Shown here piece by piece: positions 18,767 to 28,825 of a stretch of 64,000 bases of DNA. Below the pieces are notes generated by a model, which was not told the origin of the DNA, made no database searches, and worked only from the letters and a program-made list of their open reading frames with translations. Every line of letters begins with the position of its first letter. Position 1 is the stretch's first letter. Origin of the DNA: Marinobacter litoralis. GTDB taxonomy: Bacteria > Pseudomonadota > Gammaproteobacteria > Pseudomonadales > Oleiphilaceae. The translations under genes were made by a program, and so were the position numbers. The DNA is taken from NCBI RefSeq assembly GCF_003336705.1, contig NZ_QMDL01000001.1, positions 1,116,001 to 1,180,000 on the forward strand. Direction: 5' to 3'.

Positions 18767-19710
18767 ACGTAAAATTCCTTCTGAACCTAGTCGCCATATG
18801 TATCCTTTGGTCAGGATGGCCTCTGAGCGCCCACTCTCAAACTGAATACAACGGTGCTCATCCGGTGACGGTCATTGGTTCAGGGAAGCAGGCACTGGAT
18901 GCCTATTTCATCGGTTTGATTGAAGATCGAGTGGGTCCGAATGTTGAGCTGAACCTGGTCCCCCCTAGCGCTGACTTGGGGACGCTGCCCAACCAGCCTG
19001 TCATTACCATAGGCCCAAAAGCATTTGACCGTTTGTACCGTGCAAAGCGGGATGTACCCATACTTGGCACCCTGATTGAGCAACAGTTTCTCGACAAATA
19101 CCCCCATGAAACCTCGGGAAAGATAAGCGCCATACTCTACGATGTACCTTTGCTACGCCAAGCACTCACAGGCAAAGCCATTCTGCCACACGCGACCAAA
19201 GTGGCTGTGTTAGCCAGCCCTCATAACCGATCTCTGTATGCTTCTTTATTAGAACGTCTCCCAGACTATGGGTTGCAAGGCCAGGTGTTTTTCGTAACGA
19301 AGCAAGATCAGCTTATACCTACTCTTATACGAGCGTTGAACTACGGCGACTTCCTTTTAGGCACGCCAGACCCGGATATTTATCATCCACGGAACATCAA
19401 ACATATCCTCCTCACCGCCTATCGGCGAAACAAAATATTGGTCGGGCCGAGCCAGGCCTATGTAAAGGCCGGATCAATCGCATCCAGCTACCCCACTTAT
19501 TCTTCAATGGCGGATAAAACCGCTGAATTCCTGATCTACTACCTAAAAAACGGAGAGTTCCCACCAGCGAGCTATCCAGAAACCTACAACGTTGAAGTCA
19601 ACAAACAGGTCGCGCACTCGCTCAACATTCCCTTGGGCCAGCCTGAGGAAATTTCAAATATCATTAATAAGTTACTCCTGAATCCGTCTCAGGAGCTTTT
19701 CGATGATTAA
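18763..19710 (+). CDS. Periplasmic binding protein, ABC_sub_bind-like, without permease
   Basis: A 315-residue exported protein starting at TTG 18763 (TTGA overlap with the receptor stop). The signal peptide ends near LSAHSQTEY. The two-lobe pattern is that of ABC_sub_bind-type solute-binding proteins: VTVIGSGKQALDAYF, PVITIGPKAFDRLY, KVAVLASPHNRSLYASLLER and TPDPDIYHPRNIKHILLTAY. No ABC permease or ATPase is nearby. It sits between a TonB receptor and a membrane sensor protein, so it more likely presents a ligand to the sensor than feeds an importer. The last 8 bp overlap the kinase-like gene. Confidence 0.75.
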   Translation: MNVKFLLNLVAICILWSGWPLSAHSQTEYNGAHPVTVIGSGKQALDAYFIGLIEDRVGPNVELNLVPPSADLGTLPNQPVITIGPKAFDRLYRAKRDVPILGTLIEQQFLDKYPHETSGKISAILYDVPLLRQALTGKAILPHATKVAVLASPHNRSLYASLLERLPDYGLQGQVFFVTKQDQLIPTLIRALNYGDFLLGTPDPDIYHPRNIKHILLTAYRRNKILVGPSQAYVKAGSIASSYPTYSSMADKTAEFLIYYLKNGEFPPASYPETYNVEVNKQVAHSLNIPLGQPEEISNIINKLLLNPSQELFDD

Positions 19711-21214
19711 ACCTCGAAAGCGCACCGTATCTCTTTCACTATCACGACGTTTGTTATTGCTCGGTCTTTTACCTGCGGTTTTGATGTTCACTGTTCTTGT
19801 CGCTTTTTTCACCTCTGTCAGGATGGATGATGCGCGAAGTTCAATGGCGCAGAGCAGCCAGCTATTGGCCGACAACCTCGCTCCGGTTCTTGAATACGCG
19901 ATTGTCTCGGGCAACAGCTTTGCATTGGAACAAGTTCTCGATAATGCCCTTGAGCACAGCGATGCGCATTGGGTAAGAGTGATAGATGTCGTCGGTGAGG
20001 AAATAGGTTTCGCCAGTGCGGAAGAGCAGAGCATCGATATCACCGCTCCCCAGTACCAAGTGTTCGAGTCTGAAATTTTTCAGGAACCATTGATGCTTGA
20101 GGAGAACGACGGGGGGAAATGGTTCCAATCCGGATGGGAGTCCGGTGCAGGTATTCTGCGAATAGGCAGTGTTCAAGTCGCCGTGAGAACCGAAGCTTTG
20201 GACCTGAAGCTTCAAAACATATGGTGGTCTTCCTTAGCAGTTGGCGGCGGTACGCTTTTGTTCGCCATCGTGTTAGTACAACTGTTTCTGGGCAATATTC
20301 TTCGTTCGATGCAAAACCTCGGCAGCCGGGTTGGCAGCCTTATTCGTGGCAACTATCGCCTTGAACCTATAAATACAAAGGGTGTCGCGGGTGAAATTGT
20401 CGATTTGCAACACCAACTTAATGAGTTGGCTGAACGCCTACAGGATTTGAAAACAACCCGTGACGAAACCCTCTCTGTTTCAGAATCAGAGCGGGCTAAA
20501 GCAGAGCACGCGAACAGGGTGAAATCAGAGTTTCTGGCGAGCATGCGTCAAGAGCTCAACACACCTTTGACTGGTGTGATCGGCATGATCAAACACATCG
20601 AGCAAGAAGAACTTTCTCCGCAACAGAAGGATTATCTCACTACCGCGAAAAAGTCGCTTCAGGACTTGCTAACGGTCATCTCCAATATGTTGGATTATGC
20701 CCACTTGGACACTGAGGCAAAAGCATTGGACGCTAAACCGTTTGACCTCCGGGAGCTGATCTCCAACTGCGTTGCTTCTTACCGCCATGCCGCGGAACTA
20801 CAAGAGCTGTCTCTTGAATCTCTGTATTTAGGTGACTGGCCGGAACCGGCTACGGTAATAGGAGATGCGCCGCGCGTCAGACAGGTGCTTAGCGGATTAC
20901 TCGATAACTCGCTTGAGATGACCAGTAATGGCTTCATCACGGTACGGACTACGTGGGTGAGCATAGATGAACAGCATGTTTTGATGTCTTGCACGCTACG
21001 TGATTCCAGCTCGAGCACTCACAACGCCAACACCATTCACAACCCGCACACACACTCTCGATTCGGCGGGCCGGGCTTTAATCTGGCGATGGTTCAGAGG
21101 TTGGTCGAACTGATGGGCGGGCACGTTCAGATTGAGCTGGATATGGGTCAGGGTACCTCGTTACGTTTCGAGATACCCTTTGATTTGCCAGCTACTGAAC
21201 AGGCGAGCGCATAG
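19703..21214 (+). CDS. Degenerate BarA-like sensor histidine kinase (no phospho-acceptor His)
   Basis: A 503-residue inner-membrane protein built like BarA/GacS-type kinases. TM1 is about 17-37, a periplasmic domain about 40-172, TM2 about 174-196, then HAMP and coiled coil (about 197-270), dimerisation helices and an ATPase-like domain. In the H-box the usual MSHELRTPL reads MRQELNTPL, so the phospho-acceptor histidine is Gln283 (codon CAA at 20549-20551). The N-box Asn402 remains, but the D-box reads LRDSSSS and the G-box GGPGFNL. No receiver or HPt domain is fused and no response regulator adjoins. It probably signals by protein contact or is non-catalytic. Confidence 0.82.
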   Translation: MIKPRKRTVSLSLSRRLLLLGLLPAVLMFTVLVAFFTSVRMDDARSSMAQSSQLLADNLAPVLEYAIVSGNSFALEQVLDNALEHSDAHWVRVIDVVGEEIGFASAEEQSIDITAPQYQVFESEIFQEPLMLEENDGGKWFQSGWESGAGILRIGSVQVAVRTEALDLKLQNIWWSSLAVGGGTLLFAIVLVQLFLGNILRSMQNLGSRVGSLIRGNYRLEPINTKGVAGEIVDLQHQLNELAERLQDLKTTRDETLSVSESERAKAEHANRVKSEFLASMRQELNTPLTGVIGMIKHIEQEELSPQQKDYLTTAKKSLQDLLTVISNMLDYAHLDTEAKALDAKPFDLRELISNCVASYRHAAELQELSLESLYLGDWPEPATVIGDAPRVRQVLSGLLDNSLEMTSNGFITVRTTWVSIDEQHVLMSCTLRDSSSSTHNANTIHNPHTHSRFGGPGFNLAMVQRLVELMGGHVQIELDMGQGTSLRFEIPFDLPATEQASA

Positions 21215-22553
21215 TCACGAACTCTTCTGCAGACGTTGGGTGGATACCCAATGTCGAGTCAAACTGAGCTTTGGTTGCCCCAGCTTTAATTGCAACGGCT
21301 AAACCTTGAGTGATTTCCCCAGCATCAGGCCCAACCATGTGAGCACCAAGCACCTTGTCTGTTTGATCATCAACAACGAGCTTCATCAGGCACCGTTCAT
21401 CACGGCCGCTCAAGGTGTATTTCATCGGGCGGAAATCAGACCGGTATATCCGCAAACGATAACCCGCTGCAATCGCTTCCTCTTCGGTTAAACCCACGGT
21501 GCCAATGTTAGGCTGACAGAACACGGCGGTCGGAATAGCGCTGTAATCCATGTCCCCCTGACCATCACCAAACAGGCGACGAGTGAGTACCATCGCTTGC
21601 GCCAAAGCAACCGGAGTAAGTTGCGGGGTACCAATCACATCACCAAGTGCTGAGATTGACGGAACACACGTACGGAAATGTTCATCGACGACAATATGAC
21701 CCGACTCATTGAGCTCGACTCCGACCTTCTCAAGCCCTAACCCATCAACCAAAGCGCGGCGGCCGGTTGCTGCCATGACCAGGCCTGTCTTAAGGCTACT
21801 GCCATCGCTTAAGTTTACTTTGTAGAGGGCATCATCGGGCTCTACGGAGTCGATCGTCACGTTAAAGCGCAAGTCTATGCCCTTTTTGCGCATTTCCTGC
21901 TCGGTAAAGCGGCGAATATCGTCATCAAAACCACGAAGGAACAAATCCCCGCGATACAACAAAGTGGTTTCTACCCCAAGCCCTGCGAGAATCCCAGCGA
22001 ACTCGACCGCTATGTACCCACCACCCCAGACCACGGCATGACGGGGCAGTTGTGGCAGATAAAACATTTCATTCGAGGTGAGCAAACACTCTTTCCCGGG
22101 AATGTCCGGAATAACCGGCCAACTACCGGTCGCAATCGTGATGTGTTTGGTGGAGTATTGCTTGTCTCCCACCGCAATGGTTTCCGGATCAACGATACTG
22201 GCAGTACCTTCAATGATCGTAACACCGGCATTTTCGAGCATCCGGCCGTATATCCCGTTAAGCCGCTCAATTTCGGTGTTCTTGTTGGCAACCAGTGTTG
22301 GCCAGTCGAAACTCACATCATCGGAGGGAATGTTCCAGCCATAGCCTTGTGCGTCTTCCAATTCATCCCTGACGTGAGCACCGTATACAAACAGCTTTTT
22401 AGGCACGCAACCCACGTTTACGCAGGTTCCACCGAGATAGCGGGATTCAACAACCGCTACCTTTGCACCAGTTTGCGCCGACATTCTGGCCAGGCGAACT
22501 CCGCCGGAACCGGCGCCAATAATAATCAGGTCAAAATCGTGGGAACTAGACAC
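21192..22553 (-). CDS. gor: Glutathione-disulfide reductase
   Basis: A 453-residue FAD enzyme that reduces glutathione disulfide with NADPH in the cytosol. FAD fold [16 protein letters not shown]; redox-active Cys44 and Cys49 in [16 protein letters not shown](P) fold [16 protein letters not shown]-terminal catalytic HPTSAEE. The start is GTG 22553, with GGAG 6 nt upstream. The 3' end overlaps the convergent pseudokinase gene by 23 bp. It follows gspM by 35 bp on the same strand and could receive read-through from the secretion operon. Confidence 0.93.
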   Translation of the reverse strand: MSSSHDFDLIIIGAGSGGVRLARMSAQTGAKVAVVESRYLGGTCVNVGCVPKKLFVYGAHVRDELEDAQGYGWNIPSDDVSFDWPTLVANKNTEIERLNGIYGRMLENAGVTIIEGTASIVDPETIAVGDKQYSTKHITIATGSWPVIPDIPGKECLLTSNEMFYLPQLPRHAVVWGGGYIAVEFAGILAGLGVETTLLYRGDLFLRGFDDDIRRFTEQEMRKKGIDLRFNVTIDSVEPDDALYKVNLSDGSSLKTGLVMAATGRRALVDGLGLEKVGVELNESGHIVVDEHFRTCVPSISALGDVIGTPQLTPVALAQAMVLTRRLFGDGQGDMDYSAIPTAVFCQPNIGTVGLTEEEAIAAGYRLRIYRSDFRPMKYTLSGRDERCLMKLVVDDQTDKVLGAHMVGPDAGEITQGLAVAIKAGATKAQFDSTLGIHPTSAEEFVTMRSPVQ

Positions 22554-22588
22554 TCTGTCTCCTGTAAATCCTATAAAAAGCCAACAAA

Positions 22589-23122
22589 TCAGATGGCAAG
22601 AGTCAGTCGGACGGATACCTTCCCGGGTTCATTACCTTTATCCATGGCGGCTTGATCGATCAGAATTCCATGCTGAGCATCCAAACGCTCCAACCAAGCG
22701 GCTACATCCGCATACGGAACATCTTCCATCCATACCCGAATGGCGTTGTTGCCCGACGGTTCAAAGCGCTGCAGCGAAAGGCCCGCTTCCCCGGCAGACC
22801 GGGTCACCAGAGCCATCAGCGCACGGCCATCTTCCGGGCGATCGGTTGCACTGGAAGCCGAGTTGCCGGATCCTGCGCTACCAAGCCGCTGTATGGTGTT
22901 TTCGTTTGCCTGAATCCAGGCCAACAATTCACCGGCATTCTCGCGACTGGTTTCTGCGCTGCTGCGATAATCCGAAACCGGTCGCCAAATCGCAAAATAC
23001 AGTACCGCAATTGCCAAGGCTATAAGCAGAACTGTCAAAGCCTGACGATCCCTTTGCGGTAATTGATCGTATCGGGCTACCATTTTTTCAATGGCGGGAT
23101 GATCTTTTAGGCGCTGAAACAT
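22589..23122 (-). CDS. gspM: Type II secretion protein GspM
   Basis: A 177-residue bitopic inner-membrane protein of the T2SS assembly platform, partner of GspL. It has a short cytoplasmic N terminus ([20 protein letters not shown]), one membrane helix ([18 protein letters not shown]) and a periplasmic ferredoxin-like domain. It is the last gsp gene; gspN is absent and glutathione reductase follows. Confidence 0.9.
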   Translation of the reverse strand: MFQRLKDHPAIEKMVARYDQLPQRDRQALTVLLIALAIAVLYFAIWRPVSDYRSSAETSRENAGELLAWIQANENTIQRLGSAGSGNSASSATDRPEDGRALMALVTRSAGEAGLSLQRFEPSGNNAIRVWMEDVPYADVAAWLERLDAQHGILIDQAAMDKGNEPGKVSVRLTLAI

Positions 23123-23125
23123 CGT

Positions 23126-24433
23126 TTATCCTCCTGAAACCGTTAAACGACCGCGAGCACCGTTCGATTCATTAACCACCGAGCCGATCTGCGCCTGCAA
23201 GCCTTGGTCGGCCAATCCATTGCGCAAGCGACTGAGGCGATCATAGCTGTCAGCCCGAACATCAACCACCAGCTCACCACGAGTGCGGCTGTAATTAATC
23301 GAATTAAACGTCACCGCTCCAGCGCCCGCCAGACGGCCGTACTGGTCGCCGGTAAACTTCATCAGCGTTATGAAATCGACATCTGCACCCTGAGATCCAG
23401 CCACCCGCAACTGCCCTTCAATGACGCGCCGAACATTTCCGGCGTGAGTACGGCGATCAGCGGGAAAGGCTTGCCGGTAAATGGCCATCGCCTGAGATTT
23501 GAGTTCATCAGCCTGTTGTTGGTGATACGTTCCTACCCCGATATTCAGGCCAACTTGAATCACGAACCAAAGCGAGGCAACCGCAATTAAGGGTTTCCAA
23601 GGCTTTAACGGACTCGAACCGGAAACTTTTACCGAAAAAACGCCCTGACACAGATTCACCGGATGGCATAAATGCTGATGGTGAGACCACGCCAGAAATT
23701 CAAGGACAGAAAGTTCCAAAGCTTTCTGCTGAACGTCCACACGGCCCGTGGAACCTGATAGCTCGTTCACCAAGGGTTGCTGGCGCTCTAGTTCGGTTTC
23801 AACACCGTATAGCTGCACAGGGATTTCAGCGACAACTTCTTCCGACGATGGCGCCGCCATGGTCATAGCGAACAAAGGCAGATTATCGGCTTGCATCCTT
23901 AGCCATTCCCCTCGCTCGCTTTGCATGAGCACAAAGTCGTCGTCCAAGCACATCATCCAGCCCGAATCGGGAGCAGGTAGTAAAGAGGCATCCGGGTAAA
24001 TCGCATCCAGCCGCACCTGATCCCAACCCGAGAACAGGTTCTTCCAACGCTCCATTTGGGCTAAATCAATTGCTGCAACCAAATAGCCCTCGTCGGTATG
24101 CTTTCCCAGAGCCAAATGAACCGTTTCGATGTCTTGGGCAATCTGCTCTTCAACCGCATACGGTAGCGCTTGCTGAACAAACCGGCTTTGTTTGGCCGGG
24201 ATATCCGCTATGCAAAACGCGGCTTCATCACCCGGGATCAAGCCGATCAGCAGCACCTTATCCAGCGCGTTCTGTGCCAATGTCTGTTCGATCACGGCTT
24301 TGGGGTCAGCACTGCCCCGCGCCTGAGCGTCGCCGCTGGCATCGTGCAATACCCAGCTATAAAGCTGGGCATCCGGGCTCTGCTCCGGGTCGGCAAATGG
24401 CGACAGTGGTCGCACATAGAGACGATAAGACAT
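23126..24433 (-). CDS. gspL: Type II secretion protein GspL
   Basis: A 435-residue GspL. A cytoplasmic actin-like domain (about 1-275) binds the ATPase GspE, one membrane helix is near PLIAVASLWFVIQVGLNIGV, and a periplasmic ferredoxin-like domain follows (about 320-435). Typical pieces include FVQQALPYAVEEQIAQDIE and, near the end, VDVRADSYDRLSRLRNGLAD. It starts 3 bp after the gspK stop and ends 3 bp before gspM. Confidence 0.92.
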   Translation of the reverse strand: MSYRLYVRPLSPFADPEQSPDAQLYSWVLHDASGDAQARGSADPKAVIEQTLAQNALDKVLLIGLIPGDEAAFCIADIPAKQSRFVQQALPYAVEEQIAQDIETVHLALGKHTDEGYLVAAIDLAQMERWKNLFSGWDQVRLDAIYPDASLLPAPDSGWMMCLDDDFVLMQSERGEWLRMQADNLPLFAMTMAAPSSEEVVAEIPVQLYGVETELERQQPLVNELSGSTGRVDVQQKALELSVLEFLAWSHHQHLCHPVNLCQGVFSVKVSGSSPLKPWKPLIAVASLWFVIQVGLNIGVGTYHQQQADELKSQAMAIYRQAFPADRRTHAGNVRRVIEGQLRVAGSQGADVDFITLMKFTGDQYGRLAGAGAVTFNSINYSRTRGELVVDVRADSYDRLSRLRNGLADQGLQAQIGSVVNESNGARGRLTVSGG

Positions 24434-24435
24434 GG

Positions 24436-25443
24436 TTATCCTTCTGAGAAAGTGTAAGGTTCCTTGGAGATCCTGTTCTTTTGTCCCGTATCCCTGTGAA
24501 CCGTTCGGACCTCACCTTCCGGATTACGAAACACCGTGCTGACCATATTTACGACACGATTATCGTAGGTAATCCGTGATACAACTTCAAAAAAGCGTGT
24601 TTGCAAGCTTAAGCCATTTCGTTTTAAGCCCAACCCGGAGAATTCGGGTAAGGCCAGAAAATCCTGAATGTTTTCGAACCGCTCTTCTTCCCTTTTGGCA
24701 ATGATTGCCTCTGCCTGAGCTTGGTTAAGCTCACTGTGTAGAGACATCAGCACCGGTGCTGTGGCGCTGTTAACGTTAATGCCAATACCCGTCACCGGCA
24801 GCGCGGCTACGTGAGGACGAAGTGCGACATAAATCTCTTCTGTCATGCCCTCAATCAATCTTAGTTCAGTAACTGAGACAAAAGGCTGGTTTGCAGTCCT
24901 GAAACCGGGATCGGCCATCAAATACTGGCCATCTTCAGCGCCATAGGCGCTGACAGTTTGGTCGTCTGAATCAATCCAATCAATCAGGGTATCCACATTC
25001 AGCCCATTGATACCCAACGCAATCAAGAGCCGTGAGAGGCGATCTTTCGTGAGCGGGTCCACTTCGCCATTGGTTGCGATCAAATCGTTGAGATTGATTC
25101 GCCCCCCGAGATCATCAATCTGGACTTCAACCACACCGTTTTCATCAAGGGGCAGTACGGCCGCGTGCATCGCCCAAAACTCGTCCGGGCTGTCCACCAT
25201 GCTGCCGTCTTCTTTGTCTTCTTCGTAATCGCGAATCAGGATTCGCTTGGCAAATTCTTCAGCGCCCAGAGCAATGCTGTGCCCTTGCTGCTGAGCAAGA
25301 TAATGCCCGGCCTTGTATATGCGTAGACTTTGTTGCTTGGTCATACCCGTCGCAAGCAGAACCACCAGCGCCATGGCCAATAGAACCATGATGAGTGCCA
25401 CACCCGACTGACCTTTTCGGTTGATGGGGTTTAACGAACTCAT
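24436..25443 (-). CDS. gspK: Type II secretion minor pseudopilin GspK
   Basis: A 335-residue minor pseudopilin that caps the pseudopilus tip with GspI and GspJ. The prepilin region is GQSGVALIMVLLAMALVVLL; it lacks the Glu at +5, as is usual for GspK. The large globular domain includes DLGGRINLNDL and NVDTLIDWIDSDDQ. The ATG overlaps the gspJ stop by 4 bp. Confidence 0.93.
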   Translation of the reverse strand: MSSLNPINRKGQSGVALIMVLLAMALVVLLATGMTKQQSLRIYKAGHYLAQQQGHSIALGAEEFAKRILIRDYEEDKEDGSMVDSPDEFWAMHAAVLPLDENGVVEVQIDDLGGRINLNDLIATNGEVDPLTKDRLSRLLIALGINGLNVDTLIDWIDSDDQTVSAYGAEDGQYLMADPGFRTANQPFVSVTELRLIEGMTEEIYVALRPHVAALPVTGIGINVNSATAPVLMSLHSELNQAQAEAIIAKREEERFENIQDFLALPEFSGLGLKRNGLSLQTRFFEVVSRITYDNRVVNMVSTVFRNPEGEVRTVHRDTGQKNRISKEPYTFSEG

Positions 25444-26180
25444 GATCCACCCTCGGCAGCGGTTTCATCCGTACCTTCTGCTGCATCGTCTGATGCGCCT
25501 TCAAGTTGCTGATTAACCACCGACTGAGCCTGATCTTGCGAGAAATCGGGTAACGTAAACAGCCGAACAATCTCTCCGAATCGCTTGTGCTCGAGCGTGA
25601 CTTCCAATCCCATGGGTAGTGCAATGACCGGCCTTTGGCCGGGAGTCATAGTCGCCACGGTTTGATCGGTCGGCCAAGTGTCGTGCCACTTGCCGTCTTC
25701 GTCCAAGAAACGAATTTCGAACGTATCGACATCTTCCAGCAACAGAATGTCTCGACTGTCTTCATCCTGACCTTGATCTACAACGGGCCAATACCGGCGC
25801 CGAAGCTCTGTACCGGTGTATTCCCACCCTGCACGTTGTAGACCGCTTCGCCTTAATCCCAGGGGGTTGCGCCAGCCTTGCCGGGTAAGTAGCAGTTCGA
25901 ATGCATCCTCTCTGGAGGTTAATGATGGTTTGAAGTCTCCGTATACATCTCGTGCTGACCGGTTCACCACTTGGGTGATGTCTCTTTCCAGTAACAGCAT
26001 GGCTTTTTGCAAACCGTCAAACTGCCCGGCTAATGCATTGACTCTGTCTCTGGAGTTCACCACGCTGCTGACGACCTGCCACACGCCCAAACCAATCACG
26101 GCCGTAATGGTCACAGCGATGAGCATTTCCATTAGGGTGAAGCCCGACTGCGCGCGTTGAAAGCCGTTCGGATGCATCAT
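25440..26180 (-). CDS. gspJ: Type II secretion minor pseudopilin GspJ
   Basis: A 246-residue minor pseudopilin. The prepilin peptidase site and hydrophobic helix are in SGFTLMEMLIAVTITAVIGL. Family segments are LERDITQVVNR and NPLGLRRSGLQRAGWEY. The C-terminal tail is acidic and low-complexity (GASDDAAEGTDETAAEG). It overlaps both neighbours by 4 bp. Confidence 0.92.
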   Translation of the reverse strand: MMHPNGFQRAQSGFTLMEMLIAVTITAVIGLGVWQVVSSVVNSRDRVNALAGQFDGLQKAMLLLERDITQVVNRSARDVYGDFKPSLTSREDAFELLLTRQGWRNPLGLRRSGLQRAGWEYTGTELRRRYWPVVDQGQDEDSRDILLLEDVDTFEIRFLDEDGKWHDTWPTDQTVATMTPGQRPVIALPMGLEVTLEHKRFGEIVRLFTLPDFSQDQAQSVVNQQLEGASDDAAEGTDETAAEGGS

Positions 26181-26554
26181 TTTTCCCCCAAGAACGCGGA
26201 CAAAGAGTGTACCGGATAGGGATCATTCTTCTCTTCGGGGTATTTCGCAACGGTCACCTCTACCCGCCTCATAGAGGGTTCGGCAGTGCCTTGCACTACC
26301 GTGGTGACTTGCCAACGGTAGGTGCCAAATTCTGTATCAGTGGAGCTCTCAGAGGTGCCGGGAAGCGTTTCCTGAAGACGCAATTCATTAATTCGATTTT
26401 CGGCAATCCAGCCAGCAAGAGTTTTATCCCGAACTCTCTCGAAACTGGAAATATACTGACTCCCCACTTCCGCAGCCGCGGTTGCTATGAGGCTGAATAC
26501 GAGCAGTGCGATGAGCACTTCCAGTAAGGTGAAGCCCTTCTGCAGCTTTACCAT
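26177..26554 (-). CDS. gspI: Type II secretion minor pseudopilin GspI
   Basis: A 125-residue minor pseudopilin. The prepilin signal is KGFTLLEVLIALLVFSLIAT, followed by WIAENRINELRL, the GspI hallmark. It overlaps gspH by 7 bp and gspJ by 4 bp. It forms the tip complex with GspJ and GspK. Confidence 0.92.
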   Translation of the reverse strand: MVKLQKGFTLLEVLIALLVFSLIATAAAEVGSQYISSFERVRDKTLAGWIAENRINELRLQETLPGTSESSTDTEFGTYRWQVTTVVQGTAEPSMRRVEVTVAKYPEEKNDPYPVHSLSAFLGEK

Positions 26555-27078
26555 TCTTCGTCCTCAGAACCCGGCTCGCGCCACTCGAGCGGTGACACGC
26601 CATCCGAAGCCAAAGAGTGCATCAGATCGCTATCGCTTCCAATGGTGAACTCAATTTCGAAAGGCGTGCTTTCTCCGCTGGAAAAAAACACGATGGTGGG
26701 GCGGAGCTTATCCTCTGCCGATGTTAAGCGGGGGGCATCACTTTCAACGAATTTTGTAACAGCCATCCATTCAGGGAAGGTCCGCTGGTGAAACAGCCGT
26801 TCTCCAGACGGTTTCCAGTCACCGGATTCATCCTGGAACGCGACAAACTGATAGCCGTCGTCTTCCAGTAGTAAACCCAGTTCCAGGTTGTTGAGAACGG
26901 CCTGTTCTGAAGCGGTCTGCATAAGCAGGTAAAGCTCGCGAACGTGGCTTTCGAGCTCCCGTTGCTGAGAATTACCGCCCATGCTAAAGACGGCAAGCGA
27001 TGCCAGCAGCCCGACAATAATGAGGACAACCAGTATTTCGATCAGCGTAAAGCCTGAATGAGTTGCCCTGGGGTTCAC
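26548..27078 (-). CDS. gspH: Type II secretion minor pseudopilin GspH
   Basis: A 176-residue minor pseudopilin linking the tip complex to the GspG filament. The prepilin signal is SGFTLIEILVVLIIVGLLAS. GTG 27078 is preferred, with AGAAG 9 nt upstream; TTG at 27084 would add two residues and immediately follows the gspG stop. The globular domain contains LGLLLEDDGYQFVAF. Confidence 0.88.
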   Translation of the reverse strand: MNPRATHSGFTLIEILVVLIIVGLLASLAVFSMGGNSQQRELESHVRELYLLMQTASEQAVLNNLELGLLLEDDGYQFVAFQDESGDWKPSGERLFHQRTFPEWMAVTKFVESDAPRLTSAEDKLRPTIVFFSSGESTPFEIEFTIGSDSDLMHSLASDGVSPLEWREPGSEDEEW

Positions 27079-27084
27079 AAACAA

Positions 27085-27537
27085 TTACTTCTCGGTATTC
27101 CAAACACTGATGTCTGCGGCATCACCATCACCGCCTTCCTGCCCGTCAGATCCATAAGAATACAGATCGTAGGGCCCTTCCGTGCCCGGGCTAACGTACT
27201 GATATTCGTTGTTCCAAGGATCTTCAGGAACAGCTTTCAGGTAACCGTCCGGGTTCCAGTTCTTAGGCTCTGGGCTACCGCTGGGCTTACGAACCAGTGC
27301 TTCCAGTCCTTGCTGGGTGGACGGGTAATGGCTGTTATCGAGACGATATAAATCCAACGCGTTGGCGATGTTGCTTAGCTGGGTTTCGGCAACGGTTACT
27401 TTCGCCTGATCACTTCGCCCCATTATGTTTGGCGCCACAATGGCGACCAACAGGCCCAGTATGACCATCACGACCATGATTTCGATCAGCGTGAAGCCTT
27501 TTGACGTGGCTAATTTCCGGTTCAGTCTGTTGCTCAT
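27085..27537 (-). CDS. gspG: Type II secretion major pseudopilin GspG
   Basis: A 150-residue major pseudopilin forming the shaft of the T2SS pseudopilus. The prepilin site is KGFTLIEIMVVMVILGLLVA. The calcium-binding C-terminal region is present: LYRLDNSHYPSTQQGLEALV and DPWNNEYQYVSPG. ATG 27537 is preferred because it gives a short basic leader; ATG 27552 would add five residues. Confidence 0.95.
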   Translation of the reverse strand: MSNRLNRKLATSKGFTLIEIMVVMVILGLLVAIVAPNIMGRSDQAKVTVAETQLSNIANALDLYRLDNSHYPSTQQGLEALVRKPSGSPEPKNWNPDGYLKAVPEDPWNNEYQYVSPGTEGPYDLYSYGSDGQEGGDGDAADISVWNTEK

Positions 27538-27610
27538 AATGTCACTCGTCATTTACTGGTGGATCTTAATTGTAATGCGTTCGGAATGCCTGCTGGTGGG
27601 CGGGCTCAGG

Positions 27611-28822
27611 TTAGCCCACCAAATTGCTCATGTTCAGAATCGGCAGCATGATCGCAAGAACGATGATCAATACCACCACCCCCATGATCAACAGCATCAT
27701 TGGTTCAAACAGGCCAACGATCGCGGCGATTTTGGATTGAAGGGTATTTTCCTGCATTCGTGCCGTTCGCTCCAGCATGCTGTCCAGTTCACCACTGGAC
27801 TCCCCGCTGGCAATCATATGCAGCATCATCGGAGGAAAGTAACCGGTCTGATCCAAAGCCCGATGCAACGAACCGCCCTCGCTTACCTTGCGAGCCGCTT
27901 CCCGTAGTTCTTGTCGAAGAAAATCATTCGATAACACCTCACCGGCAATGCGCATGGCTTCAACCAATGGCACCCCACTTGTCGTGAGAATGCTTAGTGT
28001 GCTGGCATAACGAGCAGTATTCACCCCGCGCACCATGCCAGAAAACATCGGCAAATGCAGAAGCTGTTTATGAAATTTTAACCTAAACCGCGGTTTGGTT
28101 AAGGCAACCCGGAATCCGATGATTCCAAGTACCAACAGGATTAGAAGATAGACACCGAAACTGCCCAAAAAATCCGACACAGCCAGCATAGCCATCGTTA
28201 GGCCGGGCAATTCCTGTCCTTGTTTCAAGAACACTTCAATGATGTCTGGCACCACGTAGGTCAGCAGGAACACCACGATGGAAATGGCGACGATACTTAG
28301 AATGATCGGATAAATGGCAGCAAGCTGTATTTTCTGCCGAGCTTCCTGCCGGCTTTCGGTGTAATCCGCCAACCGGTTCAAAACAAGATCCAGGTGCCCT
28401 GCATGCTCACCCGCGGCGACGGTCGAACGGTACAGGCGCGGGAACGCCTTGGGGAATTCGCCAAAGCTGTCCGCCAGCGTATAGCCTTCCATCACCTTGG
28501 AACGAATAGCGATTAACATGCCCCGAATACGGGGTTTCGCAGTTTGCTGGGCTGTCGCACTCAGGGCCTGTTCGATGGGAATGCCGGATTGAATCAACGT
28601 TGCCAGTTGGCGGGTTACCAACGCCAGGTCTGAAGCCGTTAAAGAGCCACGGCTACTTAACGGATTGCTTCGTGTTTGCTTTTCAACTGCCGGTTGCACC
28701 GACAGGGGTGTCAGGCCTTTCTCACGCAATTGCTGGCGCACTGCCCTCGCCGCATCGGCTTCGACAACACCCTGCTTTTGCTTACCCCTCGGGTCCAGCG
28801 CTTTGTACTCGAATGCCGGCAT
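27611..28822 (-). CDS. gspF: Type II secretion inner-membrane platform protein GspF
   Basis: A 403-residue polytopic platform protein with two homologous cytoplasmic halves and three membrane helices. Signatures are FEYKALDPRGKQKQGVVEAD at the N terminus, LATLIQSGIPIEQAL, and in the second half YASTLSILTTSGVPLVEAM and MIASGESSGELDSML. It starts 3 bp after the gspE stop and couples ATPase motion to pseudopilus assembly. Confidence 0.95.
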   Translation of the reverse strand: MPAFEYKALDPRGKQKQGVVEADAARAVRQQLREKGLTPLSVQPAVEKQTRSNPLSSRGSLTASDLALVTRQLATLIQSGIPIEQALSATAQQTAKPRIRGMLIAIRSKVMEGYTLADSFGEFPKAFPRLYRSTVAAGEHAGHLDLVLNRLADYTESRQEARQKIQLAAIYPIILSIVAISIVVFLLTYVVPDIIEVFLKQGQELPGLTMAMLAVSDFLGSFGVYLLILLVLGIIGFRVALTKPRFRLKFHKQLLHLPMFSGMVRGVNTARYASTLSILTTSGVPLVEAMRIAGEVLSNDFLRQELREAARKVSEGGSLHRALDQTGYFPPMMLHMIASGESSGELDSMLERTARMQENTLQSKIAAIVGLFEPMMLLIMGVVVLIIVLAIMLPILNMSNLVG

Positions 28823-28825
28823 GGA

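Noticed and set aside
22038..22655. 205-codon open frame on the plus strand
   Set aside because: It is antisense to glutathione reductase, with no protein-like composition or ribosome-binding site.
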